A stretch of DNA of 64,000 nucleotides from Rhodococcus jostii RHA1 (GCF_000014565.1 NC_008268.1:2108001-2172000); one strand, 5' to 3'. Shown: positions 9,873-18,798, counted from the stretch's first letter. Numbers and translations are program-made. The notes: a model not told the origin generated them from the sequence alone.

Positions 9873-10700
9873 ATGGCTCAACGCAGCAAGTTCGTCAAAC
9901 CTCGGAGTCGCCGGATCGCGTCCGCACGCGTCGTCGCGGGCAAGCAGATCAGCCCGAACTTCGTCCGCGTCACCATCGCGGGCGAGGAACTCGACTCCGT
10001 CAGCCCGATGGGGTTCGACCAGTGGTTCCGGATGTTCATCCCCCAGCGGGGACAGAGCACGCTGCGGCTTCCGACCAGCGCGAGCAACCTCTGGTACGCG
10101 CAGTACAAGCTGATGTCCAAGGACACCCGGCCGGTCGTGCGCAACTACACGATCCGCGAGATCCGCGTGGCGGGAACGGGAACGTTCGGCGACACCACCG
10201 AGATCGACATCGACTTCGCCTCGCACGGCGACCTCGGTCCCGCGTCGGCGTGGGCGAACTCGGCCGCGGCCGGTGACGAGGTGGCAATCCTCGACGAGGG
10301 GCTGATCTACAACCCGACGCCGGATGCGGAGTGGCAATTGCTCGTCGGTGACGAGAGCGCGCTTCCCGCCATCGTCGGGATCCTGCGGTCGGCGCCGCGG
10401 GACCTGCGGGCCGAAGTGTTCGTCGAGATTCCCGATGCCGACGACGCTCAGGAGGTTTCGGTGGGTGACGGCGTGAACGTGCACTGGCTGGTGCGCGAGG
10501 ACGCCGATGCCCGTCCGGGAGTGCTCGCGCTGAACACCGTGAAACAGGCGGAGTTGCCGGCCGGGCCGTCCTACACGTTCGTGGCCGGCGAGAGCGAGCT
10601 GACGACGGCGTTGCGGCGCCACCTCGTGAACGAGCGCCACATCCCGAAGTCCGATATCGCGTTCACCGGGTACTGGCGCCACGGCCACGCTGCCAACTGA
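9873..10700 (+). CDS. Siderophore-interacting protein (ferric-siderophore reductase)
   Basis: A 275-residue SIP/ViuB family flavoprotein: an N-terminal FAD-binding barrel (VRNYTIREIR near residue 90 is the flavin-binding RxYT-type block) and a C-terminal SIP domain ending in DIAFTGYWRHGHAAN, the conserved tail. These cytoplasmic enzymes reduce ferric siderophores to release iron. The upstream iron box gives independent support. A GGGGGAG stretch precedes the ATG. It ends at a strong bidirectional hairpin. Confidence 0.92.
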   Translation: MAQRSKFVKPRSRRIASARVVAGKQISPNFVRVTIAGEELDSVSPMGFDQWFRMFIPQRGQSTLRLPTSASNLWYAQYKLMSKDTRPVVRNYTIREIRVAGTGTFGDTTEIDIDFASHGDLGPASAWANSAAAGDEVAILDEGLIYNPTPDAEWQLLVGDESALPAIVGILRSAPRDLRAEVFVEIPDADDAQEVSVGDGVNVHWLVREDADARPGVLALNTVKQAELPAGPSYTFVAGESELTTALRRHLVNERHIPKSDIAFTGYWRHGHAAN

Positions 10701-10705
10701 CCACA

Positions 10706-10748
10706 GGTGAGTGGCACGGCACGCCCGGGGCGCGCCGTGCCACTCACC
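10706..10748. terminator. 15-bp perfect hairpin between convergent genes
   Basis: GGTGAGTGGCACGGC at 10706-10720 is exactly complementary to 10734-10748, leaving a 13-base loop. It fills the gap between the convergent siderophore-interacting protein gene and the 150-residue unknown, so it should stop transcription from both sides. Confidence 0.9.
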
Positions 10749-10755
10749 CGGCTTC

Positions 10756-11208
10756 TCAGTTGGCGTGCTTCTGAACGAGGGCGCCCAGACGCGGAAGTGC
10801 CTCGATCACATTCTTCTTCGCCGACGGACGCAGCGACGAGTACACCTTCTTGACAGCACCGCGGTCGCTGCCCGCGATGCGCTCGTCGGTCACGCCGAGG
10901 AGCGAGTCCGCGACCTCGTCGCCACGCGCGACCAAGTACTCGGAGAATCCAGCCTCACCACTGGCGGTGAAGGCCTGCCAGTACGGCTCGAGCTTGGTGA
11001 CGAATGCCGGCAGCAGGCCCTCGATGGCGTCCGGCACGATCGACGGTCCCACCTTCTTGACGGCGCCGTATCCACCCTTGAGTGCCAGTCCCGAAGCCCC
11101 CGACTTGTCCGAAACCTCCGCGTCGATGAGAGCCTGGACGTCTGCGATGACCGCAGGAACGCGCGACTCGTCGAGCAGGGTTTCGTTCAGAGCTGCAACC
11201 ACTTTCAA
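10756..11208 (-). CDS. Conserved actinobacterial protein of unknown function
   Basis: A 150-residue soluble, mainly helical protein without signal peptide or membrane segment. It starts MKVVAALNETLLDESRV and contains LKGGYGAVKKVGPSIVPDAI near residue 43; I recognise this as an actinobacterial family, possibly DUF6918, but the number is from memory. Proteins of this type appear as single genes with no known reaction. It is convergent with the siderophore gene and lies 39 bp downstream of menC on the same strand, so it may be the last gene of the thioesterase-menC unit. Confidence 0.7.
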   Translation of the reverse strand: MKVVAALNETLLDESRVPAVIADVQALIDAEVSDKSGASGLALKGGYGAVKKVGPSIVPDAIEGLLPAFVTKLEPYWQAFTASGEAGFSEYLVARGDEVADSLLGVTDERIAGSDRGAVKKVYSSLRPSAKKNVIEALPRLGALVQKHAN

Positions 11209-11247
11209 TGCCTCCGTATTGACTGAGCGATCAGGTCCGGCCAGACA

Positions 11248-12249
11248 CTATACGAAAAACCGGACTCCGCGTTGTTCGAGCAGGCCATGGCACCGGCGTG
11301 CCCGCTCGATCCACCAGCGTGAACGCTCCGCGGACGCGGCGAGCGCCGTGACGCGTTCGACGTCGGGTACCACCGCTTCGACGGTGAGTTCGCCGTCGAC
11401 GGGTTCGCGGGGGCGGGCCACGTCCGCCTCGAAGAGTCCCCCGGTACCCAGACCGCACGCGAACTGCAATTCGGGGAGGGCGGCGGCAGCGGCGACACCG
11501 GCGGCGATGCCGACAGCGGTGTCCAAGGCGCTCGACACGACCACCGGCACACCGTACGAAGACAACTCGTCCGCGAGCGACAGCAGCCGCCGCATCCCCC
11601 CGAGCGGGGCGACCTTCACGACGGCCACGTCGGCACCGCCTGCCCGCACGACCTTCAGCGGATCCTCGGCGCGCCGGATGCTCTCGTCGGCGGCCACCCG
11701 CACGTCGGGCATCCGCCTGCGGACCTCCACCAATTCGGGCACAGTCGCGCACGGCTGCTCGGCATATTCGAGCGGACCGTCGACGGTCAGTGCCCGCAGC
11801 GCGGCCTCGGCCTCGTCGACCGACCATCCCCCGTTCGCGTCGACGCGCACGTTCGGAACGAGTGCGCGGACCGCCCGCACCCGTGCGACGTCGTCGTCGA
11901 GGGTCTGACCACGTTCGGCCACTTTCACTTTCGCGGTCCGCGCGCCGGGGTAACGCTCGAGCAGGGCGGGCACCCGCGCGGCGTCGACGGCGGGGACGGT
12001 GGCGTTGATCGGCACCCGCGTGCGCACCGCGGGCGGCGGCCCCAGCCAGGCGTCCTCGATCGCCGACTGCAACCAGTGCGCCGCCTCGTCGTCCGCGTAC
12101 TCGGGGAACGGCGCGAACTCGCCCCACCCCGCGGGGCCCCGCAGCAGCAACGCTTCTCGCGTCGTGATGCCGCGGAACCGCACGCGCATGGGCAGACTCA
12201 CCACGACGGCGTCGGCCAGGACCTCCTCCACGGAGGGCAGGGACGTCAC
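11248..12249 (-). CDS. menC: o-Succinylbenzoate synthase
   Basis: A 333-residue enolase-superfamily enzyme that dehydrates SHCHC to o-succinylbenzoate. All expected residues are present: the KxK pair Lys107/Lys109, metal ligands Asp137 (VDANGG), Glu164 (YAEQP) and Asp188 (AADES), and the opposite base Lys212 (VVKVAPLGG). Length fits actinobacterial MenC. It begins 4 bp after the stop of the hotdog thioesterase gene, so the two are an operon. Confidence 0.94.
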   Translation of the reverse strand: MTSLPSVEEVLADAVVVSLPMRVRFRGITTREALLLRGPAGWGEFAPFPEYADDEAAHWLQSAIEDAWLGPPPAVRTRVPINATVPAVDAARVPALLERYPGARTAKVKVAERGQTLDDDVARVRAVRALVPNVRVDANGGWSVDEAEAALRALTVDGPLEYAEQPCATVPELVEVRRRMPDVRVAADESIRRAEDPLKVVRAGGADVAVVKVAPLGGMRRLLSLADELSSYGVPVVVSSALDTAVGIAAGVAAAAALPELQFACGLGTGGLFEADVARPREPVDGELTVEAVVPDVERVTALAASAERSRWWIERARRCHGLLEQRGVRFFV

Positions 12250-12253
12250 GAGG

Positions 12254-12907
12254 TCAGGGCTGCCCGGGCAGCAACTGGAGCATGAGGGCCTCGCAGTCGG
12301 CGAGCAACGTGTCGTCCTGCATCAACCGTGCGGTGATGAACGTCTTGCGACCCTCCACTCGGTCGACGCTGCCCTCGACGGTCAGACGCGTGTCGAGCGG
12401 TGTGATCGCGCGGTAGTTCACGTGCAGGTAGGCGGTGCGGCTGATGGGCCGCCCGTACGCGTGGACGATCATGCCCATCAGGTCGTCGAACAGCAGCGGC
12501 AGCGTGCCGCCGTGCGCGGCGCCGTTGCCGCCGAGGTGGTAGCGCCGGAACATGCCCGCGCTGCGCACCCCCTCGGGCCCGAACTTCTCGATATTCCACG
12601 GCGGCATGAGGAGACTCCCCCGGCCCGGCAACTCGATCGTGCGGCCCGCCGGCGACCGCCCCTCGGGAACGACGTACGGTCCGAGCAGTTCGGCCAGCTT
12701 CTCCACCTGGTCCGCGGCCTGCGTGAGCACGTCGTCCGGGGCGTCGACCGACACCGCGAGGTCCTGCAACGTGCGCATTCCCTCGACGAACCGCGGCCAG
12801 TCCGGGCCGGGTGTCACCGGCTCGTACTTGGGGAACCCGCCGTGGTGCTCGTACTGGTCGTCGCCTTTGCCGTCGAGACGGGTGACGTCGGCAGCCTGTT
12901 CGCTCAT
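12254..12907 (-). CDS. PaaI-like hotdog-fold thioesterase
   Basis: A 217-residue protein whose C-terminal half (about 100-217) is a hotdog thioesterase: NIEKFGPEGV, then GGNGAAHGGTLPLLFDDLMG, whose HGG-plus-acidic arrangement is the PaaI-type active site, then AYLHVNYRAITPL. The N-terminal part (FPKYEPVTPGPDWPRF) looks actinobacterium-specific. I chose the ATG at 12907 because the upstream extension resembles nothing. It is upstream of and coupled to menC and divergent from menB, which makes DHNA-CoA, so hydrolysis of DHNA-CoA is an attractive but unproven role. Confidence 0.8.
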   Translation of the reverse strand: MSEQAADVTRLDGKGDDQYEHHGGFPKYEPVTPGPDWPRFVEGMRTLQDLAVSVDAPDDVLTQAADQVEKLAELLGPYVVPEGRSPAGRTIELPGRGSLLMPPWNIEKFGPEGVRSAGMFRRYHLGGNGAAHGGTLPLLFDDLMGMIVHAYGRPISRTAYLHVNYRAITPLDTRLTVEGSVDRVEGRKTFITARLMQDDTLLADCEALMLQLLPGQP

Positions 12908-12980
12908 ACCTGCACGGTAAACCCGGGCAAACTCGTGCGCGCGCGGACACCCACCAACGGCACCCGATAACCTCGGAGCC

Positions 12981-13874
12981 GTGACTTTCAACCCGCAGCA
13001 CTGGCGACCGGTTCCCGGTTTCGAGAACCTGACCGACATCACCTACCACCGGCATGTCACCCAGGGAATCGTCCGGGTGGCGTTCGACCGTCCCGAAGTG
13101 CGCAACGCCTTCCGCCCGCACACCGTCGACGAGTTGTACAAGGCGCTCGACCACGCCCGGATGACGTCCGACGTGGGCGCCGTGCTGCTCACCGGCAACG
13201 GTCCGAGCCCCAAGGACGAGGGCTGGGCGTTCTGCTCCGGCGGCGACCAGCGCATCCGCGGACGCAGCGGATACCAGTACGCGGAAGGCGAAACCGCGGA
13301 CACCGTCGACAAGGCCCGCGCCGGACGTCTCCACATCCTCGAGGTCCAGCGACTGATCCGGTTCATGCCGAAGGTGGTCATCTGCCTCGTCAACGGCTGG
13401 GCCGCAGGCGGCGGTCACAGCCTGCACGTGGTCTGCGACCTGACCCTCGCCAGCCGCGAACACGCCCGTTTCAAGCAGACCGACGCCGACGTCGGCAGCT
13501 TCGACGGCGGCTACGGCAGCGCCTACCTCGCCAAGATGGTCGGCCAGAAGTTCGCCCGCGAGATCTTCTTCCTCGGTGAGACGTACACCGCGGAGGAGAT
13601 GCACCAGATGGGCGCCGTCAACAAGGTCGTCGACCACGCCGAACTCGAGGACGTGGCCATCGACTGGGCCACCAAGATCAACGGCAAGTCCCCGCAGGCC
13701 CAGCGCATGCTCAAATACGCATTCAACCTGCAGGACGACGGCCTCGTCGGTCAGCAACTGTTCGCCGGCGAGGCGACCCGCATGGCGTACATGACGGACG
13801 AGGCCGTCGAGGGCCGCGATTCCTTCCTCGAAAAGCGCGAACCCGACTGGAAGCCCTACCCCTGGTATTTCTGA
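12981..13874 (+). CDS. menB: 1,4-Dihydroxy-2-naphthoyl-CoA synthase
   Basis: A 297-residue crotonase-fold enzyme that cyclises o-succinylbenzoyl-CoA. Oxyanion-hole regions are seen at AFCSGGDQRIRG (about 87-98) and NGWAAGGGHSLH (about 140-151). The C-terminal KREPDWKPYPWYF is characteristic of MenB. The start is GTG at 12981 after a 73-bp divergent promoter region shared with the thioesterase gene. It is convergent with the arylsulfatase, 29 bp apart. Confidence 0.95.
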   Translation: MTFNPQHWRPVPGFENLTDITYHRHVTQGIVRVAFDRPEVRNAFRPHTVDELYKALDHARMTSDVGAVLLTGNGPSPKDEGWAFCSGGDQRIRGRSGYQYAEGETADTVDKARAGRLHILEVQRLIRFMPKVVICLVNGWAAGGGHSLHVVCDLTLASREHARFKQTDADVGSFDGGYGSAYLAKMVGQKFAREIFFLGETYTAEEMHQMGAVNKVVDHAELEDVAIDWATKINGKSPQAQRMLKYAFNLQDDGLVGQQLFAGEATRMAYMTDEAVEGRDSFLEKREPDWKPYPWYF

Positions 13875-13903
13875 CGCGACCCGCATCCCGTATTTCTGAG
13901 CGC

Positions 13904-16231
13904 CTACGTGTACTCGACCGCCATCCGGTCGATGGTGCCGTTGAACGGGAACGGCGCCTTGTCGTAGTAGTCCAGCGACACCGGGGAACCGAGGCAGGTG
14001 CCGACGTCGAGACAGTCGTTGGCTGTGAACAGCAACGGCACGCTCACCGGCACCTGCCCCTCCCCGACGACATCGCCGTCGACACAGAGCTTCACGTTCA
14101 GCGGTCCACCGGGCCGCGCCTCGACGAACTCCGTGACCACCTGCACCGTGCGGGTGCCCGGCGGGATCGGCACCGTCGAACGAATCTTGGTGCGCATCAG
14201 GATGAACAGGTTGTACTCGTAACAGAGGTAGCCGTCGTCGACGAAACACGTGAGTCCGCCGGCGTTGCTCCCCAGCGCGTAGAGCACTCCGCTCGGATTG
14301 TCCGGCGCGGAGAGGTCGAGGGTGACCCGGTTGTTCTTGTTCCCCAGCGCGGGAGCGCAGAACTCGGGCATGCGGATCGTGTCGCCGGAGAACTCCCAGC
14401 TCGTGTACGGCGTCGTGATCCGCTGCTCGGGATGCAGCGCGATGACCCACAGCCCGCCGCCGACGGGGAGCGCGTTGTTCTTCGCAGCCTCGATCGCGAA
14501 CAGTTCCCGCAATTGCGCCAGCTTCTGCGGATACTGCTCGGCGAGATCCCGGTTCTGGGTCCAGTCCTCGTCCAGGTTGTAGAGCTCCCACACGTCGTCG
14601 TCCGGGCTCCAGTCGCGGATGCCGCCCGGCACACCCGCCGCCCAGGGTGCGCGTGGCCCGAACGCGGACGCCATCCAACCGTCGTGGTAAATCGCCCGGC
14701 TGCCCATGATCTCGAAGTACTGGGTGAGCTTTCCCCCGGTGGCGTCGCGTTCGACGAGCGTCTGCGCGAAGCTGGTGCCGTCCACCGGGTCCTGCGGAAC
14801 ACCGTTCACCGTCCGCGGCGGGGTGATTCCGACGATGTCGTACAGCGTCGGTACCACGTCGTTGCAGTGCAGGAAATGCGTGCGAGGCGTCGGGTCCGGT
14901 GTCACCTTCGCCGGCCACCGCACGACCATCGGGTTGCGGGTGCCACCGAGATGGGACGCCAGCAGCTTCATCCCCTTGTACGGCGCGCTGCCCGCCCACG
15001 CCCAGCCCGCGTGATACATGTTGTCGGTCTTCGGCGACCCCAGGACGTCGAGGCCACCGAGTTCCTCGAGGGCCGCGATGTGCTGGGCCGTTGTGGTGGG
15101 AATGCCGTTCTGCGCCAACAGTTCACTGATCGTTCCGTTCTGACCCTCACCCGACGAGCCGTTGTCGCCCCAGATGTACAGGACCAGTGTGTCGTCCCTG
15201 TAGCCCAGACGGTCGAGCTCGTCGAACAACCTGCCCACCTGGACGTCGCAGTGCTCGGCATACCCGGCCGCGACCTCCATCAGCCGGCGCTGGAAGGGTT
15301 TCTCGTCCTCGGGAATGTCGTCCCATGCGGCCATCGTCGGGTCCCGGTCGGTCAGCTCCGCTTCGGGGGGAATCCAGCCCTTCTCCTTCGCCCTCGTGAA
15401 GACCCGCTCCCGGTAGGCATCCCAGCCGTCGTCGAACTTCCCGGCGTACTTGTCGGCCCACGGCTTCATGATGTGGTGCGGTCCGTGCAGACAGCCGCTG
15501 GCCCAGTACATGAAGAACGGTTTGTCGGCGTCGAACGCCTTGTGCCTGCGCAGCCAGCCGATGGCATCGTCGGCGAGATCCTCACTGAGGTGGTATCCCT
15601 GCTCCGGGGTCTTCGGAGGCAGCACCACCGTCGTGTTCCGCACCAGGTTCGGCTCGTACTGCGACGCCTCGCCGGCGAGGAAGCCGTAGAAGTACTCGAA
15701 CCCGAGACCCGTCGGCCAGTTGTCGAACGGGCCCGCGGCAGTGGTCTCCTCGGCCGGTGTGTTGTGCCATTTCCCGAAAGCGGCAGTGCTGTACCCGTAG
15801 TGGCGCAGCACCTCGGGCCCCGTCGCACTCGACCTCGGGATGCGGCCGGAGTAGCCGTCCCAGTCGTTGGCCAGTTCGGCGATCTGCCCGTTGCCGACGC
15901 GATGGTGGTTGCGTCCGGTCAGCAGCGACGCCCGGGTCGGCGAACACATTGCGGTCGTATGGAATCGGTTGTACCCGAGACCGTCCTGCAACATCGCGTC
16001 GAGCGTCGGGGTGTTCACCTCACCGCCGAGGCCGCTCGGCAGGCCCGGCCCGGCGTCGTCGATGAGGACGATCAGAATGTTCGGGGCGTCGTCGGGAAGC
16101 CGCCGCTCCTTCGGACGAGGGCTGTACACCGACTCCTGCATGGTCCGGCCGGCGATGCTTCCCGACGGTGTCGGCGGGAACGGTAACGATTCGCCGCCCG
16201 CTATCGGCTTGCCTGTCACGCTCGATGTCAT
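13904..16231 (-). CDS. Arylsulfatase (cysteine-type)
   Basis: A 775-residue AtsA-like sulfatase that hydrolyses sulfate esters. Metal-binding aspartates lie in LIDDAG (56-61) and the formylglycine motif CSPTRASLLTGR starts at Cys96, so it needs a formylglycine-generating enzyme. A C-terminal beta-rich region of about 200 residues (PPGTRTVQVVTEF and DCLDVGTCLGSPV) is shared with mycobacterial AtsA. No signal peptide is visible, so it is probably cytoplasmic. I start at ATG 16231; the longer open frame is antisense to the next gene. It interrupts the menB-VOC order of mycobacteria. Confidence 0.9.
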   Translation of the reverse strand: MTSSVTGKPIAGGESLPFPPTPSGSIAGRTMQESVYSPRPKERRLPDDAPNILIVLIDDAGPGLPSGLGGEVNTPTLDAMLQDGLGYNRFHTTAMCSPTRASLLTGRNHHRVGNGQIAELANDWDGYSGRIPRSSATGPEVLRHYGYSTAAFGKWHNTPAEETTAAGPFDNWPTGLGFEYFYGFLAGEASQYEPNLVRNTTVVLPPKTPEQGYHLSEDLADDAIGWLRRHKAFDADKPFFMYWASGCLHGPHHIMKPWADKYAGKFDDGWDAYRERVFTRAKEKGWIPPEAELTDRDPTMAAWDDIPEDEKPFQRRLMEVAAGYAEHCDVQVGRLFDELDRLGYRDDTLVLYIWGDNGSSGEGQNGTISELLAQNGIPTTTAQHIAALEELGGLDVLGSPKTDNMYHAGWAWAGSAPYKGMKLLASHLGGTRNPMVVRWPAKVTPDPTPRTHFLHCNDVVPTLYDIVGITPPRTVNGVPQDPVDGTSFAQTLVERDATGGKLTQYFEIMGSRAIYHDGWMASAFGPRAPWAAGVPGGIRDWSPDDDVWELYNLDEDWTQNRDLAEQYPQKLAQLRELFAIEAAKNNALPVGGGLWVIALHPEQRITTPYTSWEFSGDTIRMPEFCAPALGNKNNRVTLDLSAPDNPSGVLYALGSNAGGLTCFVDDGYLCYEYNLFILMRTKIRSTVPIPPGTRTVQVVTEFVEARPGGPLNVKLCVDGDVVGEGQVPVSVPLLFTANDCLDVGTCLGSPVSLDYYDKAPFPFNGTIDRMAVEYT

Positions 16232-16384
16232 GGCCCGGTCCCCTCGTCGTCCGATGCTGTCGATCCAGTCCAACATCGGGCGGTCGCGCACGAGTAGACC
16301 CACGGAGGGTGAAATACGCGGGCCGATTCGTCGCCTCGGCAGGAGAGGACACGCGGGGTCTCCGATTCGGGCACACTGACCCAC

Positions 16385-16834
16385 ATGAGCATCGACCGCG
16401 AGCTCCCCGCACCGGAACATCGCCGTCCCCCCGGAGTGAGCGACGACACCGTCGCCGCGCTCGGGAAGTTGTCGGAGGCCCTCGAAACGGTCGAGCGTGC
16501 CCGCGGGCACCTCTACTCGTTCCATCAGCTGATCGGACACGCCGATCTTCAGCTCGGCGAAGCCGTCGAAGCGCTCCGCGCCGCGGGACACGCGGCCGTC
16601 GCGGACCGGGTGGAGACCGAACTCGTGGGACGCAACGTCGTCGAGGGCCGGTGGACGTTCCAGATCGTCGAGGAGTTCGACGATCACTACTGGTCGCCGC
16701 TGCGCGAGCACGAGCGTGACGCACGTCACGAACTCGCCGACGGACGGCGGCACCTGTTCGAGGCGGAGATGAAGGAAGATCGACGGACACACGGCCGGAC
16801 GGGGCACGAAGCCCGTCCCGGCGAAGGAGGGTGA
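16385..16834 (+). CDS. Conserved hypothetical protein
   Basis: A 149-residue charged, helical protein rich in Glu, Arg and His. The middle reads ETVERARGHLYSFHQLIGHA, then RNVVEGRWTFQIVEEFDDHY, and looks like a conserved core rather than random coding. No membrane segment or signal peptide. I do not recognise a named family. It ends 3 bp before the VOC gene and has a GGCGAAGGAGG-type site for that gene inside its own end, so the two are co-transcribed. Confidence 0.65.
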   Translation: MSIDRELPAPEHRRPPGVSDDTVAALGKLSEALETVERARGHLYSFHQLIGHADLQLGEAVEALRAAGHAAVADRVETELVGRNVVEGRWTFQIVEEFDDHYWSPLREHERDARHELADGRRHLFEAEMKEDRRTHGRTGHEARPGEGG

Positions 16835-16837
16835 GGC

Positions 16838-17233
16838 GTGGAGATCCTCAGCAGCAGGACGATTCTGCGGCCCCGCGACTACACGACGACGCTGAGCTTC
16901 TACCGCGACATCCTCGGACTCGCGACCGCCCGCGAATACCCCGGCGGCACGGTGTTCTTCGCCGGTCAGGGCCTGATCGAGGTTGCCGCGCACGGGGGAA
17001 CCGGCGAGTCGTCCTCCTTCGACGGCGCCCTGTGGCTGCAGGTTCGCGATCTCACGGCGGTGCAGACCGAGCTGGTTCTGGCCGGGGTGAAGATCGACCG
17101 CGAAGCCCGGCAGGAACCGTGGGGGCTGTTCGAGATGTGGATCGCGGACCCCGACGGAATCCCGATCGTTCTGGTGCAGATCCCAGAGGATCACCCCATC
17201 CGCCGCGACACCCGTCCGAAGGGTGAGAACTGA
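16838..17233 (+). CDS. VOC (glyoxalase/bleomycin-resistance fold) protein
   Basis: A 131-residue single VOC-fold protein. It opens EILSSRTILRPRDYTTTLSF and ends FEMWIADPDGIPIVLVQIPE, the typical C-terminal metal-ligand block. It corresponds by position to Rv0546c between menB and pitA in mycobacteria. VOC proteins range from glyoxalases and dioxygenases to antibiotic-binding proteins, so the substrate is unknown. GTG start at 16838, tightly coupled to the upstream hypothetical gene. Confidence 0.82.
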   Translation: MEILSSRTILRPRDYTTTLSFYRDILGLATAREYPGGTVFFAGQGLIEVAAHGGTGESSSFDGALWLQVRDLTAVQTELVLAGVKIDREARQEPWGLFEMWIADPDGIPIVLVQIPEDHPIRRDTRPKGEN

Positions 17234-17258
17234 CGGAAGGCCATACGCAGGAGTGATC

Positions 17259-17283
17259 CTGTACACCGGACGTCAGCTGTACA
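17259..17283 (+). repeat. CTGTACA direct repeat upstream of pitA
   Basis: CTGTACA occurs at 17259-17265 and again at 17277-17283, an 18-bp period, in the 79-bp gap before pitA. This could be a dimer-binding site or part of the promoter. It does not match the Pho box I know, so no regulator is named. Confidence 0.35.
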
Positions 17284-17312
17284 TTCTCGGTTGAAATCCG
17301 CACAATCTGGGT

Positions 17313-18521
17313 GTGACCGCAGAGCTCGTAGTTCTCCTGGTGGTGGTCGTCACCGCCCTCGCTTTCGATTTCACGAACGGCTTTCACGACACCGGCAATG
17401 CAATGGCCACCTCGATCGCGACGGGAGCTCTGCGACCCAAGGCCGCTGTCGCGCTCTCCGCATCGTTGAATCTGGTCGGCGCGTTCCTGTCCGTGGAGGT
17501 TGCGGCGACCGTCGCCAAGGGCGTGGTGAACCTGGGAGAAGTCGGCGGCGAGGATCTGCTGCTCATCGTGTTCGCCGGGCTGGTCGGCGGGATCATCTGG
17601 AATCTGGCGACGTGGCTGCTGGGCCTGCCGTCGAGCTCGTCCCACGCACTGTTCGGCGGACTGATCGGTGCGGCCATCGCGTCCATCGGCATGAGCGGTG
17701 TCGAGTGGGGCGGCGTGCTCAGCAAGGTCGTCGTTCCCGCCGTCCTCGCCCCCGTGGTCGCAGCGCTGGTCGCCACCGCGGGCACCAAGCTGGTCTACCG
17801 GATCACCTCCGGCGTGCCGGAGGACACCAAGGAGCACGGGTTCCGCATCGGCCAGATCGGTTCCGCATCCCTGGTATCGCTTGCCCACGGAACCAACGAC
17901 GCCCAGAAGACGATGGGCGTGATCTTCCTCGCACTCGTCGCGCACGGAAGCCTGTCAGCAGACGACGAGATGCCGTTCTGGGTGAAGCTCAGTTGCGCCA
18001 TCGCCATCGCGCTCGGCACCTACCTCGGCGGCTGGCGCATCATCCGCACGCTCGGCAAGGGACTCGTCGAGATCGCCGCTCCCCAGGGCATGGCCGCGGA
18101 GTCGTCGTCCGCCGCAATCATCCTGACGTCCAGCCACCTCGGACTGCCGCTGTCCACCACGCACGTCGCGACCGGCTCCATCCTCGGCACCGGCCTCGGC
18201 CGCAAGGGCGCCGAGGTCCGCTGGGGCATCGCCGGACGTATGGCCGTCGCGTGGCTCGTCACGCTGCCGTCCGCGGCGATCGTGGGAGCCGTGTGCTGGG
18301 TCATCGCCCACATGATCGGCGGCCTGCCCGGTGTTCTCGTCGTGTTCGCCGCCCTGATCGTGCTCGCCGGGTTCATGTACCTGCGCTCCCGCCTGCAGCC
18401 GGTGACGTCCGGCAACGTCAACGCGGAGTGGGAGTCGGGCGGTGCCGACGTTCCCGCCGAACCCACCGAGCCGGGTGTGGCCGAGACCGCGGACTCCGCC
18501 GGTCCCGCCACGAGCCGCTGA
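17313..18521 (+). CDS. pitA: PiT family low-affinity phosphate transporter
   Basis: A 402-residue membrane protein. The two PiT signatures are present: DFTNGFHDTGNAMATSIATG (about 15-34) in the N-terminal half and SLAHGTNDAQKTMGVIFLAL (about 189-208) in the C-terminal half. About ten hydrophobic segments are visible. It imports metal-phosphate with protons across the cytoplasmic membrane. The polar C-terminal tail is Glu/Pro-rich. GTG start at 17313. Downstream genes follow closely: a small membrane protein 10 bp on, then two DUF3349 genes and menE, as in mycobacteria. Confidence 0.93.
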   Translation: MTAELVVLLVVVVTALAFDFTNGFHDTGNAMATSIATGALRPKAAVALSASLNLVGAFLSVEVAATVAKGVVNLGEVGGEDLLLIVFAGLVGGIIWNLATWLLGLPSSSSHALFGGLIGAAIASIGMSGVEWGGVLSKVVVPAVLAPVVAALVATAGTKLVYRITSGVPEDTKEHGFRIGQIGSASLVSLAHGTNDAQKTMGVIFLALVAHGSLSADDEMPFWVKLSCAIAIALGTYLGGWRIIRTLGKGLVEIAAPQGMAAESSSAAIILTSSHLGLPLSTTHVATGSILGTGLGRKGAEVRWGIAGRMAVAWLVTLPSAAIVGAVCWVIAHMIGGLPGVLVVFAALIVLAGFMYLRSRLQPVTSGNVNAEWESGGADVPAEPTEPGVAETADSAGPATSR

Positions 18522-18531
18522 GGGGCTCGCC

Positions 18532-18798
18532 ATGACACTGCTGACCACCACCGTCAACTCGCTCTGGCAGGTCATCCTCGTCGGTCTGCTGTTCGGTGCC
18601 GGCCTACCCGCGATCTTCGCGCTCGGACTGCGCTCGCTCGGCGGCACGGACACCGGCGAGGGCGTCTCGCAGCCGACCGCCGCAGGCCGGATCGGCGCCT
18701 GGGCCTGCTTCGCCGTGGTGCTGATCGCGATCATCACTGGGATACTTCTCTTGATGCAGGGCTTTTTGGCCAGCAGCTTCGGTATCCACATCTTCTGA
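18532..18798 (+). CDS. Small membrane protein downstream of pitA
   Basis: An 88-residue protein with two hydrophobic segments (about 12-32 and 58-79, ACFAVVLIAIITGILLLMQG). It occupies the place of Rv0544c in the conserved pitA-menE cluster. The ATG at 18532 lies 10 bp past the pitA stop and follows a GAGGGG sequence. Function is unknown; constant linkage to pitA makes a transporter accessory role possible, but that is inference only. Confidence 0.75.
   Translation: MTLLTTTVNSLWQVILVGLLFGAGLPAIFALGLRSLGGTDTGEGVSQPTAAGRIGAWACFAVVLIAIITGILLLMQGFLASSFGIHIF

Noticed and set aside
12246..14999. A 917-codon open frame on the minus strand across menB
   Set aside because: It is antisense to menB and in another frame of the sulfatase, with Arg/Gly/Val-rich composition and no domain; a high-GC shadow.
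13904..17266. Extended 1120-codon reading of the arylsulfatase
   Set aside because: The extension lies opposite two plus-strand genes and has no similarity; the family N-terminus fits ATG 16231.
17259..17283. CTGTACA repeat as a Pho box for pitA
   Set aside because: It does not resemble the Pho box or the mycobacterial PhoP motif I know, so only a generic repeat is listed.
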